Below the pieces are notes generated by a model. The model was not told where the DNA came from and ran no database searches. It was given only the letters and a program-made list of their open reading frames with translations. The position numbers were made by a program, and so were the translations under genes. 64,000 nucleotides of DNA from CAVVKW01 sp963761705 (GTDB lineage: Bacteria; Verrucomicrobiota; Verrucomicrobiia; Chthoniobacterales; JAATET01), in assembly GCA_963761705.1 (NCBI GenBank), contig CAVXHK010000002.1, positions 101,812 through 165,811 on the forward strand, given 5' to 3'. Every line of letters begins with the position of its first letter. Position 1 is the stretch's first letter. This document shows positions 43,031 to 51,238 of the stretch, one piece after another.

Positions 43031-44035
43031 ATGGCTACCATTTATCAAGTTGCAGCGAAGTCAGGGGTTTCAGCCAAGACCGCGGCCCGTATTCTAGCGG
43101 GTGAATCGAAACGTTCGAAGAGTCGGGAACGCGTGCTTAAGGCCGCGAAAGATCTGGGTTACGTCCGCAATCAGCAGGCCGCCAATCTCCGCTCGGGCGC
43201 TTCGAACCTGCTGGGTGTGATCGTGCCAAGCATCGCGAACGTTTTCTTTCTGACTTACATTCAGAGTATCCACACGGCAGCGCGTCAATACGGCTATGAC
43301 CTTCTGTTCTTCAGCACCTTCAACGATCCCGACGAGGAGACGAGGGCGCTCCGAAACTTTGCGGCAAACCGGGTGAGCGGCATCATTATCAACGCAAGCG
43401 AAAACGAGGCTGGGCCGGAGTTCGACGGTGTCGTCCGGCAGCTTCTGTCGCGAAACACCCCGGTCATCATGGGCGGACGGCGGCGCATGGGATTGCCGGT
43501 CGATCTGGTGCGGATCGCGCAGGTGGATGCGGTGGAGCGGGTGGTGACCTACTTGATTCGGGCGGGGCACCGCGAACTTGGTTTTGTAGGTGGCAAGCCG
43601 GATACGTTTAGCACGGACGCCCGTCTCGGGGCGTTCAAGGCGGTTCTCCAGAAAGCGGGCATCCCCGTGCGCGAGGACTGGTTGTCCTTCGGCGATTTCC
43701 ACGCGAGCAGCGCCGAGATCCGGGCGAAGAGCATTCTGTCCCGGCCAAAACGTCCCACGGCCATCGTGGCGGCGAACGACGCGATGGCGATCGGGGTCAT
43801 TCGAGCCTGCTGCGATCTGGGGCTCCGGGTGCCGGAGGATGTCGCGGTGACCGGCTTCGACGATACCGAGATCGCCAGCCTCATCATTCCGCGGCTCACG
43901 ACGGTCCGGCAGCCGCACGCGGCGATCGCCGAAGATTGCGTGCGTCTGTTGGTCGAGAGGATTAAGGCCAAGGACGTCTCAAATCCCCGGGTGCTTGAAT
44001 ACCAGCTCGAGCTAATCCTGCGCGAATCGGCCTGA
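43031..44035 (+). CDS. LacI-family transcriptional regulator
   Basis: A 334-residue repressor-type protein. N-terminal HTH and hinge: ATIYQVAAKSGVSAKTAARI, then ERVLKAAKDLGYVRNQQAAN and LRSGASNLLGVIVPSI. The periplasmic-binding-like effector domain follows (PRLTTVRQPHAAIAEDCVRL at the end). ATG 43031 places the HTH at the very N-terminus. It sits amid mannosidase, sulfatase and symporter genes and is the only LacI protein in the window. A recurrent palindrome (sites 42680-62667) is a candidate operator. A weak copy, TCCATCGGTCTC at 43009, just before its own start, could allow autoregulation. Confidence 0.92.
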   Translation: MATIYQVAAKSGVSAKTAARILAGESKRSKSRERVLKAAKDLGYVRNQQAANLRSGASNLLGVIVPSIANVFFLTYIQSIHTAARQYGYDLLFFSTFNDPDEETRALRNFAANRVSGIIINASENEAGPEFDGVVRQLLSRNTPVIMGGRRRMGLPVDLVRIAQVDAVERVVTYLIRAGHRELGFVGGKPDTFSTDARLGAFKAVLQKAGIPVREDWLSFGDFHASSAEIRAKSILSRPKRPTAIVAANDAMAIGVIRACCDLGLRVPEDVAVTGFDDTEIASLIIPRLTTVRQPHAAIAEDCVRLLVERIKAKDVSNPRVLEYQLELILRESA

Positions 44036-45880
44036 CGGCGCTCGCGGGCTCCTACGCTGCGGCGGGCCACGTGGGGCGATAATATTCATGCCCCGCCACA
44101 GAATGAGGGAGCTCGCCGCGAAAATGAGTGCGGCGATGATCATCATCGGAAACAGCGCCAACATGAGGCCGAGTGCGGTGAAGATGCCGCCGAAGGTGAA
44201 CCCGAGTCCGGCAAAGGTCATCGCCACGAGCAGGGGAATGGAGTCGTTGTGACCCTCGCCCGGGCAGGCGGCAGCGACCGGCCCCCACCAGCCGTAGGGT
44301 CGCACCCGTCGGTAGAATTCCTGCAACCGCTCCATTGGCTCCGGTGGATTGAGAAACATGCCGAGGAACCCGGCCGTCGTGCTGCCAGCGATGATGATGA
44401 GGAGTCGGAGCGCGTAGAAGCTGTCGTTCGTCTCCTGGCCCAAGGCGGTCCCGAGATATTGCACGAGCGCTGCGCCGGGCGGGGAAATGATGAAGATCAC
44501 GCCGACAAATCCGGCGAGTTTCGCGTAGAATTCAGCCGAGCCGTTCACCCGCCACCACACGAAGCGCAGCATCTTCATCACGCCATCCGCGTTGTGGACC
44601 GTGAGCGCGAACATGATGAGCAGCAGGATGTCGTCGATGAGGAGGCCGACGATGACTGCGAGCAGGGTCTGAATGACCATGAAGACACGGGCGACGTTCA
44701 CGTAATGATGCGGCCGCTGGGCTTTCACGAGAAACGGTCGATAGAGGTCGTTCACGAAAATGGACGCACTGTTGTGGATGTTCGTGTCCACGGACGACAT
44801 GAATGCGAAGAGGAATCCGGACATCATGAGTCCCATCAGCCCCGCTGGGAGGTAGGTGCGGATCAGCGTGGGGTAGACCATTTCGTAATCAGGAATCTCG
44901 TTTCCGCTCGGCGAAATGATGGCGGGGAAGCCGTCGAGCAGGGTCGCGTCGGAGACGAGAAACATGCCCGCGAGACCGGCGATGAGATAGGGCCAGGGCT
45001 TGATCGCGTGGTTGACGAAGGACCCGAGCAGGAAAGTCTTGATGACCTCGCGCTCATCCTTGACGCACAGAATCCGCTGCACGCCGGGGTTAAACGCGCC
45101 GAGGCTGATGATGGGTTGCACGACGAGCAGGACAATGAAGGCAGCGCCAAGTTCCGGCCAGAGGTGCAGGATGCGGTCACCGCCGTCCGGCATGGCGAGA
45201 ATCTTTTCGCGCAGGCCGACGTTCCAGCCGACTTCGCGGAAGATCAGAAAGAACAAAAGGTACGTGCAGCAGAGCGTGACGATGAGCTCGAAGAAATCCG
45301 TCCACACTACCCCGTGCACGCCGCTGGCGGTCGAGTAGATCACGGCCAGCGCCGTGATGCTCAGGACGACAACCCAGTCGGTCGGAACCGACAAACCGAA
45401 AAGCGCGATGGACGCCGGGAAGTCGAACAGCACGCCGCTGATTTTCTTCATGCCGACCAGCCCGACGGCCGACCAGATGCAGCCGTTGAAGATGGCCAGC
45501 ACGCCGACGTCGTAGATCCGGGCCGCGGACCCTTGCCAGCTTTTGTAGCGGATGGCGTAAAGTTCGACCGCGGTCGTTATCCCGGAGCGCCGCCACAGCC
45601 GGTCGAACCAGATCACCGCGATGGAACTCACGATCACGCCCTGCCAGGAAAACCACAGGCCCGCGATGCCGTCGTTACGGATTTTGCGCGAGTCGACCAG
45701 CGGCGTGCTGGCGTTCAGGTTCGTTGCAACCATCGACAAGCCGGCCAGCCAGAACGGCATCTTGCGTCCGGCGACAATGAAGTCGTCGGTCCCCGAATCC
45801 GCCTTCCCCTTGAGGAGATAGCCAAAAATCGTGACCGACAAAAGGGCGAAAACGATGACCAGGATGTCAAGGAGAGTCAT
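44012..45880 (-). CDS. sodium:solute symporter (SSS family)
   Basis: A 622-residue membrane protein with about 13 helices. Seen: an N-terminal helix LLDILVIVFALLSVTIFGYL, the early SSS block ADSGTDDFIVAGRKMPFWLA, SMVATNLNASTPLVDSRKIR near the sodium site, VVWTDFFELIVTLCCTYLLF, MSGFLFAFMSSVDTNIHNSA (typical FSSxxST-like region) and late helices ending MMIIAALIFAASSLIL. It imports a solute with sodium; neighbours point to a sugar or sugar acid. Its 3' end overlaps the convergent LacI gene by 24 bases. It follows the small secreted protein gene in the same direction. Confidence 0.92.
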   Translation of the reverse strand: MTLLDILVIVFALLSVTIFGYLLKGKADSGTDDFIVAGRKMPFWLAGLSMVATNLNASTPLVDSRKIRNDGIAGLWFSWQGVIVSSIAVIWFDRLWRRSGITTAVELYAIRYKSWQGSAARIYDVGVLAIFNGCIWSAVGLVGMKKISGVLFDFPASIALFGLSVPTDWVVVLSITALAVIYSTASGVHGVVWTDFFELIVTLCCTYLLFFLIFREVGWNVGLREKILAMPDGGDRILHLWPELGAAFIVLLVVQPIISLGAFNPGVQRILCVKDEREVIKTFLLGSFVNHAIKPWPYLIAGLAGMFLVSDATLLDGFPAIISPSGNEIPDYEMVYPTLIRTYLPAGLMGLMMSGFLFAFMSSVDTNIHNSASIFVNDLYRPFLVKAQRPHHYVNVARVFMVIQTLLAVIVGLLIDDILLLIMFALTVHNADGVMKMLRFVWWRVNGSAEFYAKLAGFVGVIFIISPPGAALVQYLGTALGQETNDSFYALRLLIIIAGSTTAGFLGMFLNPPEPMERLQEFYRRVRPYGWWGPVAAACPGEGHNDSIPLLVAMTFAGLGFTFGGIFTALGLMLALFPMMIIAALIFAASSLILWRGMNIIAPRGPPQRRSPRAPSGRFAQD

Positions 45881-45932
45881 TCAGAGGGGCGCGCTGGGAA
45901 CAAAGGCGGGAGGGGTGGCGGGGGACGGCGGA

Positions 45933-46448
45933 CTATTCCACCGAGACGAGACGGAAGCTCCGCATTGACACTTTGCCGCCCTTGGCGATCTGCGCCTCCG
46001 GGAAAAAGAAGGAGAACTCGCCATTGGAGATGGTCGGATCGTACGTGAACTCGACCTCCTGCTCGGACCATTTCGGTGTAAGTTGGAGAAACTCGCTGCT
46101 GGGCTTGACCTCGCCGTTGGCGTTTTTGTCGCCCGCGGCGTCGGGCTCCGGGGAATTGAGCACCACGCCGGAAGCGGGCTCAGCTTTGATGTCGAACGAA
46201 AGGAGGTAGCGCTTGCCGGTCTCGAGATTTGCTTCGGCGAGCGGGAGTTTGACCATGGCCATTGGCTTGCCCTCGGCGGTCGCCAGATCGACGGTGAAGG
46301 TGTCCTCGCCGTCGTAGGTCGGCTGCGAAGCAGCGAAAGGCGGATACCAGAACTTCAGTTCCGGCGTCGTGGGGAGTAGCCTCTCCTCCGCGTGGATCTG
46401 GAAACAAAATGCCGTGAGAGCGAAAAGGGCGGCGAGGGATTTTTTCAT
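45933..46448 (-). CDS. secreted carbohydrate-binding-like protein
   Basis: A 171-residue protein started at ATG 46448 with a clear signal peptide (MKKSLAALFALTAFCFQIHA). The mature part is a beta-sandwich with GKRYLLSFDIKAEPASG, WSEQEVEFTYDPTISNGEFS and GGKVSMRSFRLVSVE, the plan of CBM4/9-like or related carbohydrate-binding jelly rolls. No catalytic domain. It heads a run with the symporter and is divergent from a sulfatase, with operator site 2 between them, so it may bind the glycan that is being used. Confidence 0.68.
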   Translation of the reverse strand: MKKSLAALFALTAFCFQIHAEERLLPTTPELKFWYPPFAASQPTYDGEDTFTVDLATAEGKPMAMVKLPLAEANLETGKRYLLSFDIKAEPASGVVLNSPEPDAAGDKNANGEVKPSSEFLQLTPKWSEQEVEFTYDPTISNGEFSFFFPEAQIAKGGKVSMRSFRLVSVE

Positions 46449-46502
46449 GGGGAGAGGTGAACGTTGGATGGTTGAATGATGCTCACCTCCGAAAATCCAG
46501 AG

Positions 46503-46531
46503 TGGCATCGGTGTCACTTCTGCGGTATAGC
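46503..46531 (+). promoter_or_regulatory. putative operator site 2 with overlapping sulfatase promoter
   Basis: GGCATCGGTGTC at 46504-46515 is a copy of the palindrome. On the plus strand TGGCAT (46503-46508) could be the -35 box and TATAGC (46526-46531) the -10 box with a 17-base spacer, so a bound repressor would cover the -35. It lies in the 115-base divergent gap between 46448 and 46564. Confidence 0.5.
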
Positions 46532-46563
46532 CGTCGCGTTGGCAAGTCCTGATCCTCAATCCC

Positions 46564-47970
46564 ATGAATATCCTTCTCCTCTGTCCCGACGAACTAAAAG
46601 CGACCGCGATGAGCCTTTACGGGCATCGGCTGGACACGACGCCCTTCCTCGAATCCATCGCGGAGCGGGCAGTGGTCTTCGATCAATGCCACACAGTGCA
46701 CCCGAAGTGCGTCCCGTCGCGTTGCGCGTTCCTCTCCGGCCAATACCCGCACGTCAACGGGCACCGCACACTTCACCTGCACGCCCGCCCACACGAGATC
46801 AACCTGATCCGCACGCTCCGCGAGAACGGCTACGAGACGGCGCTCGTCGGCAAGAATCACGTCGTCGACGCCGACACGATGCCGGGGACGTTCGACTACC
46901 ACCAGCCTTCCCGCGGGAAGGTTGCAATGGAGACTCCGCCCAACACTTTGCCGCCGGGTTCCTATTGGGTCGGTGAGCATTCGTTTCCGCTCGAAGAATT
47001 TACGGACTACGGCGAGACCGAGACGGCCCTTGAATGGATTGAAAATGGTCGGGACTCAACGAAGCCATTCTTCATGTGGGTGAATTGGAACGCTCCCCAT
47101 CCGCCCTACGGTGTCCCGCAGCCGTTCCACGGAATGACCGACCGGTCGCACATCGACCTCCCGCCCCGCGATTCGCTCGATAACAAACCGCCCTATCAAG
47201 CGCAGCTCCGCGAAAGCTACGAGCTGGACAAAATGACCGATGATGACTGGCGGGAGGTGATCGGGACGTATCTCGACATGACGCGGTTCGTCGACGCGGA
47301 GATCGAGCGGGTCTTTCAGCGATTGGAAGCGCAGGGTATTCTTGACGACACGATGGTCGTCCTTTGGTCGGACCACGGCGACTTCGCCGGCGAGCACCAG
47401 CTACCCGAGAAATGGGACACCAGTTTCTACGACTGCATCACCCGCGTCCCGCTCGTCATTCACGCCCCGCACAAGCTCGGTCCAGCTCGGATCCCGGCGT
47501 TGGTCGAGTCCATCGACATTCTGCCGACTCTTCTCTCCATCGTCGGGGTCGAGGTTCCGAAGGGAGTCCAAGGCATCGACCTCAATCCGCTGATGCGAGG
47601 CGAAGTCAACGCCGTCCGCGACGTGGTCTTCTGCCAGGGTGGACAGGAACCCGGCTTGCTCGAGCTGGCCGTGGCACCGGACGCCAAACCGCGCCCGTGC
47701 GTGGCTTACCAAATGAAACAAAGTGCCCTCTACGCCCAGCCCGGGATCAACATTCGGGCAAAAATGATCCGCGATTTCGACTGGAAGTATTGCTATCACC
47801 AGAGCGGATTCGAGGAACTCTACGACCTGCAGCACGACCCGTGCGAAATCCACAACCTCGCCCAGGATTCCGACCACTCCGAAACCCGGGAACGCTACCG
47901 GATGAAAATGCTCAACAAGCTGGTGGAGGCGGAAACCGTCGAGCCCTACCAAGATTTTCTCGAATCGTAA
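46564..47970 (+). CDS. sulfatase (formylglycine type)
   Basis: A 468-residue sulfatase. CVPSRCAFLSG is the modification box with Cys49; NILLLCPDELKATAMSLYG gives the N-terminal metal Asp, VVLWSDHGDFAGEHQLPEKW the second metal pair. C-terminal YDLQHDPCEIHNLAQD is the usual end block. No signal peptide, so it seems cytoplasmic. Operator site 2 lies upstream. Similar in plan to the sulfatase at 30386. Likely substrate: a sulfated oligosaccharide handled with the mannosidases. Confidence 0.9.
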   Translation: MNILLLCPDELKATAMSLYGHRLDTTPFLESIAERAVVFDQCHTVHPKCVPSRCAFLSGQYPHVNGHRTLHLHARPHEINLIRTLRENGYETALVGKNHVVDADTMPGTFDYHQPSRGKVAMETPPNTLPPGSYWVGEHSFPLEEFTDYGETETALEWIENGRDSTKPFFMWVNWNAPHPPYGVPQPFHGMTDRSHIDLPPRDSLDNKPPYQAQLRESYELDKMTDDDWREVIGTYLDMTRFVDAEIERVFQRLEAQGILDDTMVVLWSDHGDFAGEHQLPEKWDTSFYDCITRVPLVIHAPHKLGPARIPALVESIDILPTLLSIVGVEVPKGVQGIDLNPLMRGEVNAVRDVVFCQGGQEPGLLELAVAPDAKPRPCVAYQMKQSALYAQPGINIRAKMIRDFDWKYCYHQSGFEELYDLQHDPCEIHNLAQDSDHSETRERYRMKMLNKLVEAETVEPYQDFLES

Positions 47971-47976
47971 AAAGAT

Positions 47977-47988
47977 TACATCGATGTC
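47977..47988. promoter_or_regulatory. putative operator site 3
   Basis: TACATCGATGTC, a copy of the palindrome with a core ACATCGATGT that is perfectly symmetrical, right behind the sulfatase stop and 42 bases before the next gene's start at 48031. No convincing -10 box is seen nearby. Confidence 0.5.
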
Positions 47989-48030
47989 TTTTCGTTGATG
48001 CTGTTGTCTGTGACGCCAGCCTCCCCGATT

Positions 48031-48963
48031 ATGTCCAATACCCTCCTTCGCCCCCTCTTGCCGCTGGCAACCGCCGCCATCGCGATTTCATTCGCTCCTA
48101 TGTTCGCCGCTCACGCGGAGGTGGTCGTCGACCTCAACTCGCCGGACGAGCCCTCTATCGAGGTCGCCACGGGCGACTCCTGGGTGCCGAAGACGGCCCC
48201 GCTGGCGCGGACGAGTTACCTTGGCTCCGGTGCTCCCGGGATTACCGATCTTGATGATAGCGGCGAAGAGGATGACTTCCTCGACTACAACCGATTCAGC
48301 GTCACCGAGGCGCTGACGCCGCAGTCCGACTACCGGGGCCAGAGTTTTTACGGTGGTCTGACTCGTCGGCAGTTTGACGTCAAAAACCGCTCAGTGGAGC
48401 CGGAAGACAGCGGACAGGTGGTCAGCGGTCGCAATGGCAGTCCCGCCTACGTGAGTCTGTCGTCGATCTCGGGTCAAAACCTGGGCAACAGCAAACGCCC
48501 CGGTGAGTATGGCGTCGTGTTCTTTGTGGACAAGGCAGACTTCCTCGAGGGCGGCGATGCCCGGCCGGTCCACCCGAACCCGACCGACGATGCGGTCCTC
48601 GCCGCCATCCTGGGTCCCTCTCTCATCGGGAGCGGCAACGGGGGCGAGGCGCGTTGGCTCATTCGCGTCGATGATCAATGGCTCTTGTCGACCATGACCT
48701 TCACGGTTGGCAACGAGAAAGAGCCTTCGACGCACCGGATGACGGGAACCGAAATGATGGGAGTCGACGAATGGGCTCCTTTCAATCCGACCGAGACGGA
48801 TCTTTTTGTCAAAGTGGAGGATCTCTCGTTCGAGGTGACGCTGACGCCGGAATCGGACATCACGGCCGTGGGAATCTGGGCCGGCCGGACCGGGAGATTA
48901 AACCCCGGCCATCTCGTCTTCTGGGTCTATGACCTGGCAGCCGATCTCGTGGTGACTCCGTGA
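48031..48963 (+). CDS. secreted hypothetical protein
   Basis: A 310-residue protein started at ATG 48031: SNTLLRPLLPLATAAIAISF and FAAHAEV form the signal peptide. The body is beta-rich (DDFLDYNRFSVTEALTPQSD, EYGVVFFVDKADFLEGG, DDQWLLSTMTFTVGNEK) and ends FWVYDLAADLVVTP. No PEP-CTERM signal or known catalytic motif. Codon use is like its neighbours. It follows a sulfatase and an operator-like site. Function unknown; an exported glycan-related role is a guess from context. Confidence 0.7.
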   Translation: MSNTLLRPLLPLATAAIAISFAPMFAAHAEVVVDLNSPDEPSIEVATGDSWVPKTAPLARTSYLGSGAPGITDLDDSGEEDDFLDYNRFSVTEALTPQSDYRGQSFYGGLTRRQFDVKNRSVEPEDSGQVVSGRNGSPAYVSLSSISGQNLGNSKRPGEYGVVFFVDKADFLEGGDARPVHPNPTDDAVLAAILGPSLIGSGNGGEARWLIRVDDQWLLSTMTFTVGNEKEPSTHRMTGTEMMGVDEWAPFNPTETDLFVKVEDLSFEVTLTPESDITAVGIWAGRTGRLNPGHLVFWVYDLAADLVVTP

Positions 48964-49080
48964 AAACACCCCACTGCCAAGTGATCCCTGCCCCGTCGGA
49001 TTGGGGTTGCCGCGTCCCGGGGTAGCAAGAGGACCTCTGCGCCCCCCGGAGTTTGGGGTCGTCGTCCGGCGCGAGTGAAC

Positions 49081-49174
49081 CGATCATCGCCTCATCAACC
49101 GTGTCGGTGTCAAAGATCAAAGGCACCCGGGCGCCGGAATGCACGAGTCGGTGGAGGCGGCTCGCTTGCTCCAC
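49081..49174 (-). pseudogene. N-terminal remnant of a nucleoside hydrolase gene
   Basis: From ATG 49174 the frame reads SRLHRLVHSGARVPLIFDTD followed by TVDEAMIG, matching the start of the intact nucleoside hydrolase (LEKRLAHPGTGISLILDTDT). After the DTDT box homology ends. The underlying DNA also matches. It follows the GH51-like gene by 18 bases in the same direction, the same gene order as the pair at 41.6-42.7 kb. The gap 48964-49192 holds only this. Confidence 0.65.
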
Positions 49175-49192
49175 CGCATTGGAGGGGGCGCT

Positions 49193-50575
49193 TTACTTAG
49201 AGAAGATCCGGCTGACCGAGTAGGGCGGGAGTTCGACGTTCGCGCCCGAGACGGGCGCCTCGACGATCAGGTCGGTATTGATCGGAAGTTTCTCGAGCGG
49301 CGGGCCGCACTGGATCGTCGCAGCGGTCGCCTGGCTGAAAGCTGGGTTATCGGGGAGGGTGAGCGTGAGCGGCTCGGCGCTTCGGTTGATCACCAAGAGT
49401 TGTGGTCCGTTTGACCCGGTGACTGTGAGAGCCAGAGCACCTTTGGAATCCCCGATGGTTGACGGAATCAGTTTCTCGGCACCGTCCAAGGTGGCACCCA
49501 TCAACTCGAAGAGCTGGTAACTGGCGGTGGTATCGAGCGCTGCGGTGTCCTTGTTCCAATCCATCAAGCCGAATCCCTTCGACCAGAGTTGGTGGAAGCA
49601 ACTCCACTCGAAAACGTCGTTGTGGACGAAAATTTGCTGGGTCGCAGCGGCGATGAAGAGCAGCTCGGCGCCGGTGTTTTTCCATTCCTTGAGGCCCTGG
49701 CTGCCGATGTTCCATTCGGTGAACCAGATTGGCAGGCCCGGCTTGGCCTCTTCCATGGCTTCGACCACTTCCGCCACGAAGGCATCGGGGTGAAGCATGG
49801 CCTCGACCGGCATCGAGGTGCCGGCCTCCATCGCAAACCCCTGTCCGCCGTAGTATTCATGGTAGACGACGGCGTCATACCAATCTTCCTTCGCGAGGGG
49901 CGCGTTCCAGATTTCTTCGTAGTTGCCGGGTTTGTCCACCGGGCCGAAGCAGGCCCCGATCTTGATGTCGGGATTCTTCTCACGAATGGCGGCCACCAGT
50001 GGGCGGCAGAAATTCATGTAGGCTTCCACGTCGTTGTGAGAGCGGGGGTCCCAATAGGGTTCGTTGGCCAGCTCGATGAAGCGGACTTTCAGGTCGATGG
50101 AATCGAAATGCTCCAGCAACTCGACAACGCTCTCGGGGGTTTCCTCGAAAACGTTCAACACGTAGATCGGCTCGATGTTGTGGGTATTGCACAGCCGGGC
50201 GAATCCCTCGATGTCGTATTTTTTGCCGCTCTTGCGGAAAATTTCAAATTGCTTGGCCGCCCACTTGGTCAGGTCGCCTTTTTGCAGCGAGAAGCTGTCC
50301 TCCTTCCAGACGTAATTGTTGCCGACCGTGCCGCCAGGAAACCGCAGGCCGTAGGGTTTAAGCTCTTCGACGACTGAATCGATCACGTCGCCGCCATAGG
50401 TGACGCTGTGGCTCGTCGTCGCAGCGAGGAGCTGGGTGTTGAAGGAATAGATCAGCCTCGGAAACGGCACGGCGGCGGCTTCGTCGAGGGTGACGGTGGA
50501 GTCCGCAGCGGTGGCGGCGAACGGGAGTGCGATCGCGGTGGCGATCATCGGGAGGGTGAATGCGCGGAATGACAT
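49193..50575 (-). CDS. secreted clan GH-A glycoside hydrolase, GH51/GH79-like
   Basis: A 460-residue exported protein; signal peptide MSFRAFTLPMIATAIALPFA. Barrel features: LRFPGGTVGNNYVWKED, VRFIELANEPYW with acid/base Glu172 after Asn171, and PIWFTEWNIGS with nucleophile Glu287. The C-terminal beta domain (PQLLVINRSAEPLTLTLPD) is like the one in GH51 arabinofuranosidases and GH79 enzymes. It is the last intact gene behind the pseudopilin cassette (30 bases from protein D), so it may be exported or displayed by that machine. A C-terminal duplicate lies at 42478. Confidence 0.8.
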   Translation of the reverse strand: MSFRAFTLPMIATAIALPFAATAADSTVTLDEAAAVPFPRLIYSFNTQLLAATTSHSVTYGGDVIDSVVEELKPYGLRFPGGTVGNNYVWKEDSFSLQKGDLTKWAAKQFEIFRKSGKKYDIEGFARLCNTHNIEPIYVLNVFEETPESVVELLEHFDSIDLKVRFIELANEPYWDPRSHNDVEAYMNFCRPLVAAIREKNPDIKIGACFGPVDKPGNYEEIWNAPLAKEDWYDAVVYHEYYGGQGFAMEAGTSMPVEAMLHPDAFVAEVVEAMEEAKPGLPIWFTEWNIGSQGLKEWKNTGAELLFIAAATQQIFVHNDVFEWSCFHQLWSKGFGLMDWNKDTAALDTTASYQLFELMGATLDGAEKLIPSTIGDSKGALALTVTGSNGPQLLVINRSAEPLTLTLPDNPAFSQATAATIQCGPPLEKLPINTDLIVEAPVSGANVELPPYSVSRIFSK

Positions 50576-50605
50576 GGGTGATGGTCGGGTTGGATCGAAG
50601 TGAGT

Positions 50606-51238
50606 TCAGGGTCGGTAGGATTTGATGCCGCCGTTCACAGGATCAACCTGCACGGTGTAGAAGTTCGTCGGCGGCGTCGTTGCGGTGGCGGAGGTCTCAT
50701 TCGTCTGGACGGTCACAAACCAATTCCCGAGCGGATTGAGTTCCGTCGACCCATCGCCGCGAAACGCGAACGCCCGGGCGGTGTAGGACGCTCCGACGCC
50801 GGGCAGGTTTGGCTTGGGATCAGCCGCCGAGAAATTTTTGTCGGGAAGACCGGCGATCAGGGATGAAAGTTGGGAGCCTTGGTTGATGACGATCAAATCG
50901 GGAAGCCGCTCGATCTTCGAGATCGGCTTGGATTTGCCGCGGGAATCAATCTGGAACAATTGCACCGCGCGATAGGTCTCATCGGCACCGGGCGTCGCGG
51001 CGTCCGCAAATTTGTAGAAACGAACTTCCACCCGCTCCCCGCTGGAGAGGGCTTGTTGATGAGCGCGGGCGAGCTGGGCTTCGAGCAACCGCCCGCCGCT
51101 GGATAAGCTGTTGCCGCGAAGGACTGACGTGAGGGCGGGAGTGACCAGCACGGCAAGGACCGAGATGATTGCGATGACGACCAGGAGTTCCACCAGCGAG
51201 AAGGCGCTGCGAGGGCGGATGGCGGGACGACTTCTCAT
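50606..51238 (-). CDS. Verru_Chthon cassette protein D (pseudopilin)
   Basis: A 210-residue type IV pilin-like protein. Start ATG 51238 overlaps the stop of protein A by four bases. N-terminal leader RSRPAIRPRSAFSLVELLVV with a prepilin peptidase site before Phe and Glu+5, followed by the hydrophobic helix IAIISVLAVLVTPALTSVL. The C-terminal part is beta-rich with GNWFVTVQTNETS. The B-C-A-D order fits the cassette described from Verrucomicrobium and Chthoniobacter. Role: part of a pseudopilus-like structure, function not known. Confidence 0.82.
   Translation of the reverse strand: MRSRPAIRPRSAFSLVELLVVIAIISVLAVLVTPALTSVLRGNSLSSGGRLLEAQLARAHQQALSSGERVEVRFYKFADAATPGADETYRAVQLFQIDSRGKSKPISKIERLPDLIVINQGSQLSSLIAGLPDKNFSAADPKPNLPGVGASYTARAFAFRGDGSTELNPLGNWFVTVQTNETSATATTPPTNFYTVQVDPVNGGIKSYRP

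Noticed and set aside
44249..46048. A 599-codon plus-strand frame over the symporter
   Set aside because: Antisense shadow of a clear 13-helix symporter; the predicted product is Arg/Asp/His-rich without any fold signature.
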